64,000 bases of DNA from positions 930,001 to 994,000 of the forward strand of contig NZ_CP014943.1 in assembly GCF_002077175.1 (NCBI RefSeq). The letters are read 5' to 3'. This document shows, one piece after another, positions 63,515 to 64,000 of the stretch. This DNA comes from Colwellia sp. PAMC 21821. GTDB lineage: Bacteria; Pseudomonadota; Gammaproteobacteria; Enterobacterales; Alteromonadaceae. The notes under the pieces were generated by a model. The model was not told where the DNA came from and ran no database searches. It worked only from the letters and a program-made list of their open reading frames with translations. Position 1 is the first letter of the stretch; each line of letters begins with the position of its first letter. A program made the position numbers and the translations under genes.

Positions 63515-64000
63515 GAGTTATAATTTCTTTGTTGGCTATTTTATTATCATTTCATAGCCACGCGTTAACACAAGTCAGTGCCTCGGTAGATAAAAACCCG
63601 GTAATGGTCAATGAATCGTTAATATTAACCGTTACCGCCGATGATGACATAGACAGAAACGCCTTAGACACATCAGCATTATTAACCGACTTTATTGTTG
63701 GCAGAACCTCCGTTAACTCACAAACTAGCATGGTGAACTTTAACACCACGCGAACCACCACTTGGAATACCGTATTAATACCGCGTCAGTCGGGTGAGCT
63801 TATTATTCCAGTATTTGATATTGAAGGCGTAAAAACACAAGTTATCAAACTTAACGTATTAGCGGCCAACAAATCAGCAGCGTCAAGCCAGCAAGATTTA
63901 TTTATCACCACTCAAGTATCTGCCACCGATATATACGTGCAACAGCAAATTACCCTAACGGTAAAGCTGCACTTCGCGGCAGAATTAAAACGCGGCAGTT
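63508..64000 (+). CDS. batD: BatD-like exported protein (3' end outside window)
   Basis: GTG start at 63508 overlapping the preceding stop, with AGGAG 10 bases upstream. Signal peptide VVRVIISLLAILLSFHSHAL, then TQVSASVDKNPVMVNESLIL and TVLIPRQSGELIIPVFDIEG: the Ig-like oxygen-tolerance (BatD) domain start. About 164 residues are visible. It completes the MoxR-Bat cluster. Confidence 0.85.
   Translation, partial: MVRVIISLLAILLSFHSHALTQVSASVDKNPVMVNESLILTVTADDDIDRNALDTSALLTDFIVGRTSVNSQTSMVNFNTTRTTTWNTVLIPRQSGELIIPVFDIEGVKTQVIKLNVLAANKSAASSQQDLFITTQVSATDIYVQQQITLTVKLHFAAELKRGS

Overview
The window is AT-rich chromosomal DNA from a marine gammaproteobacterium, most likely an alteromonad of the Colwellia/Thalassotalea kind. 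This is an inference from gene content: the aroC-prmB/smrB and fadIJ neighbourhoods, the MoxR/Bat cluster beside fadIJ, a TonB receptor, type I-F cas genes and an integron-type cassette array. No database search was possible.

Region 1 (1-8.3 kb, minus strand) is accessory DNA. It opens with the end of a type I-F CRISPR-Cas locus: cas1 and a Cas2-Cas3 fusion cut by the window edge. Next is a small integrated replicon-like element with a filamentous-phage-type Rep protein, an AlpA-type regulator too short for usual gene finders, a winged-helix nucleotidyltransferase and four 13-bp iterons. An HNH nuclease gene and an unknown gene follow.

Region 2 (8.8-13.7 kb, minus strand) is a cluster of attC sites without an integron integrase (CALIN-like). 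Its cassettes encode an exported protein, a membrane protein, a lipoprotein, an Abi_C-domain abortive-infection protein and a 35-residue peptide. A 1.1-kb unit carrying a single-domain tyrosine recombinase sits between two complementary attC half-sites, and its 256-bp end sequence recurs 3.1 kb away without the recombinase. This is one of the two most unusual features of the window.

Region 3 (14.3-40.8 kb) is a large catabolic island. The plus-strand block encodes two acyl-CoA dehydrogenases, a CaiB-type CoA-transferase, a flavin oxidoreductase, a thiamine-diphosphate enzyme, an aminotransferase, an aldehyde dehydrogenase, an MmgE/PrpD protein and an NhaC-type antiporter. The minus-strand block encodes PaaG apart from an operon etfBA / ETF-quinone oxidoreductase / paaF-paaH-paaJ / lysR. 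Two closely similar LysR regulators lie one in each block. A TonB receptor and a hot-dog thioesterase close the island. A workable reading is amino acid -> 2-oxo acid -> aldehyde -> acid -> acyl-CoA -> beta-oxidation to acetyl-CoA and succinyl-CoA, with electrons passed by ETF to quinone. The substrate is unknown, and the ring-oxygenase paa genes are not in the window.

Region 4 (41-64 kb) is mostly core genome: a candidate CsrB/RsmY-like sRNA, aroC, prmB, smrB, sixA, an M16 peptidase, a giant propeller-PAS-GGDEF-EAL sensor, fadJ, a frameshifted fadI with a FadR-type operator, and a MoxR/DUF58/BatABCD cluster running off the right edge. Between the sensor and fadJ lies a tiny two-gene unit whose first product is eight copies of a nine-residue repeat, with all DNA variation between copies synonymous. 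It is the second candidate for an undescribed system.
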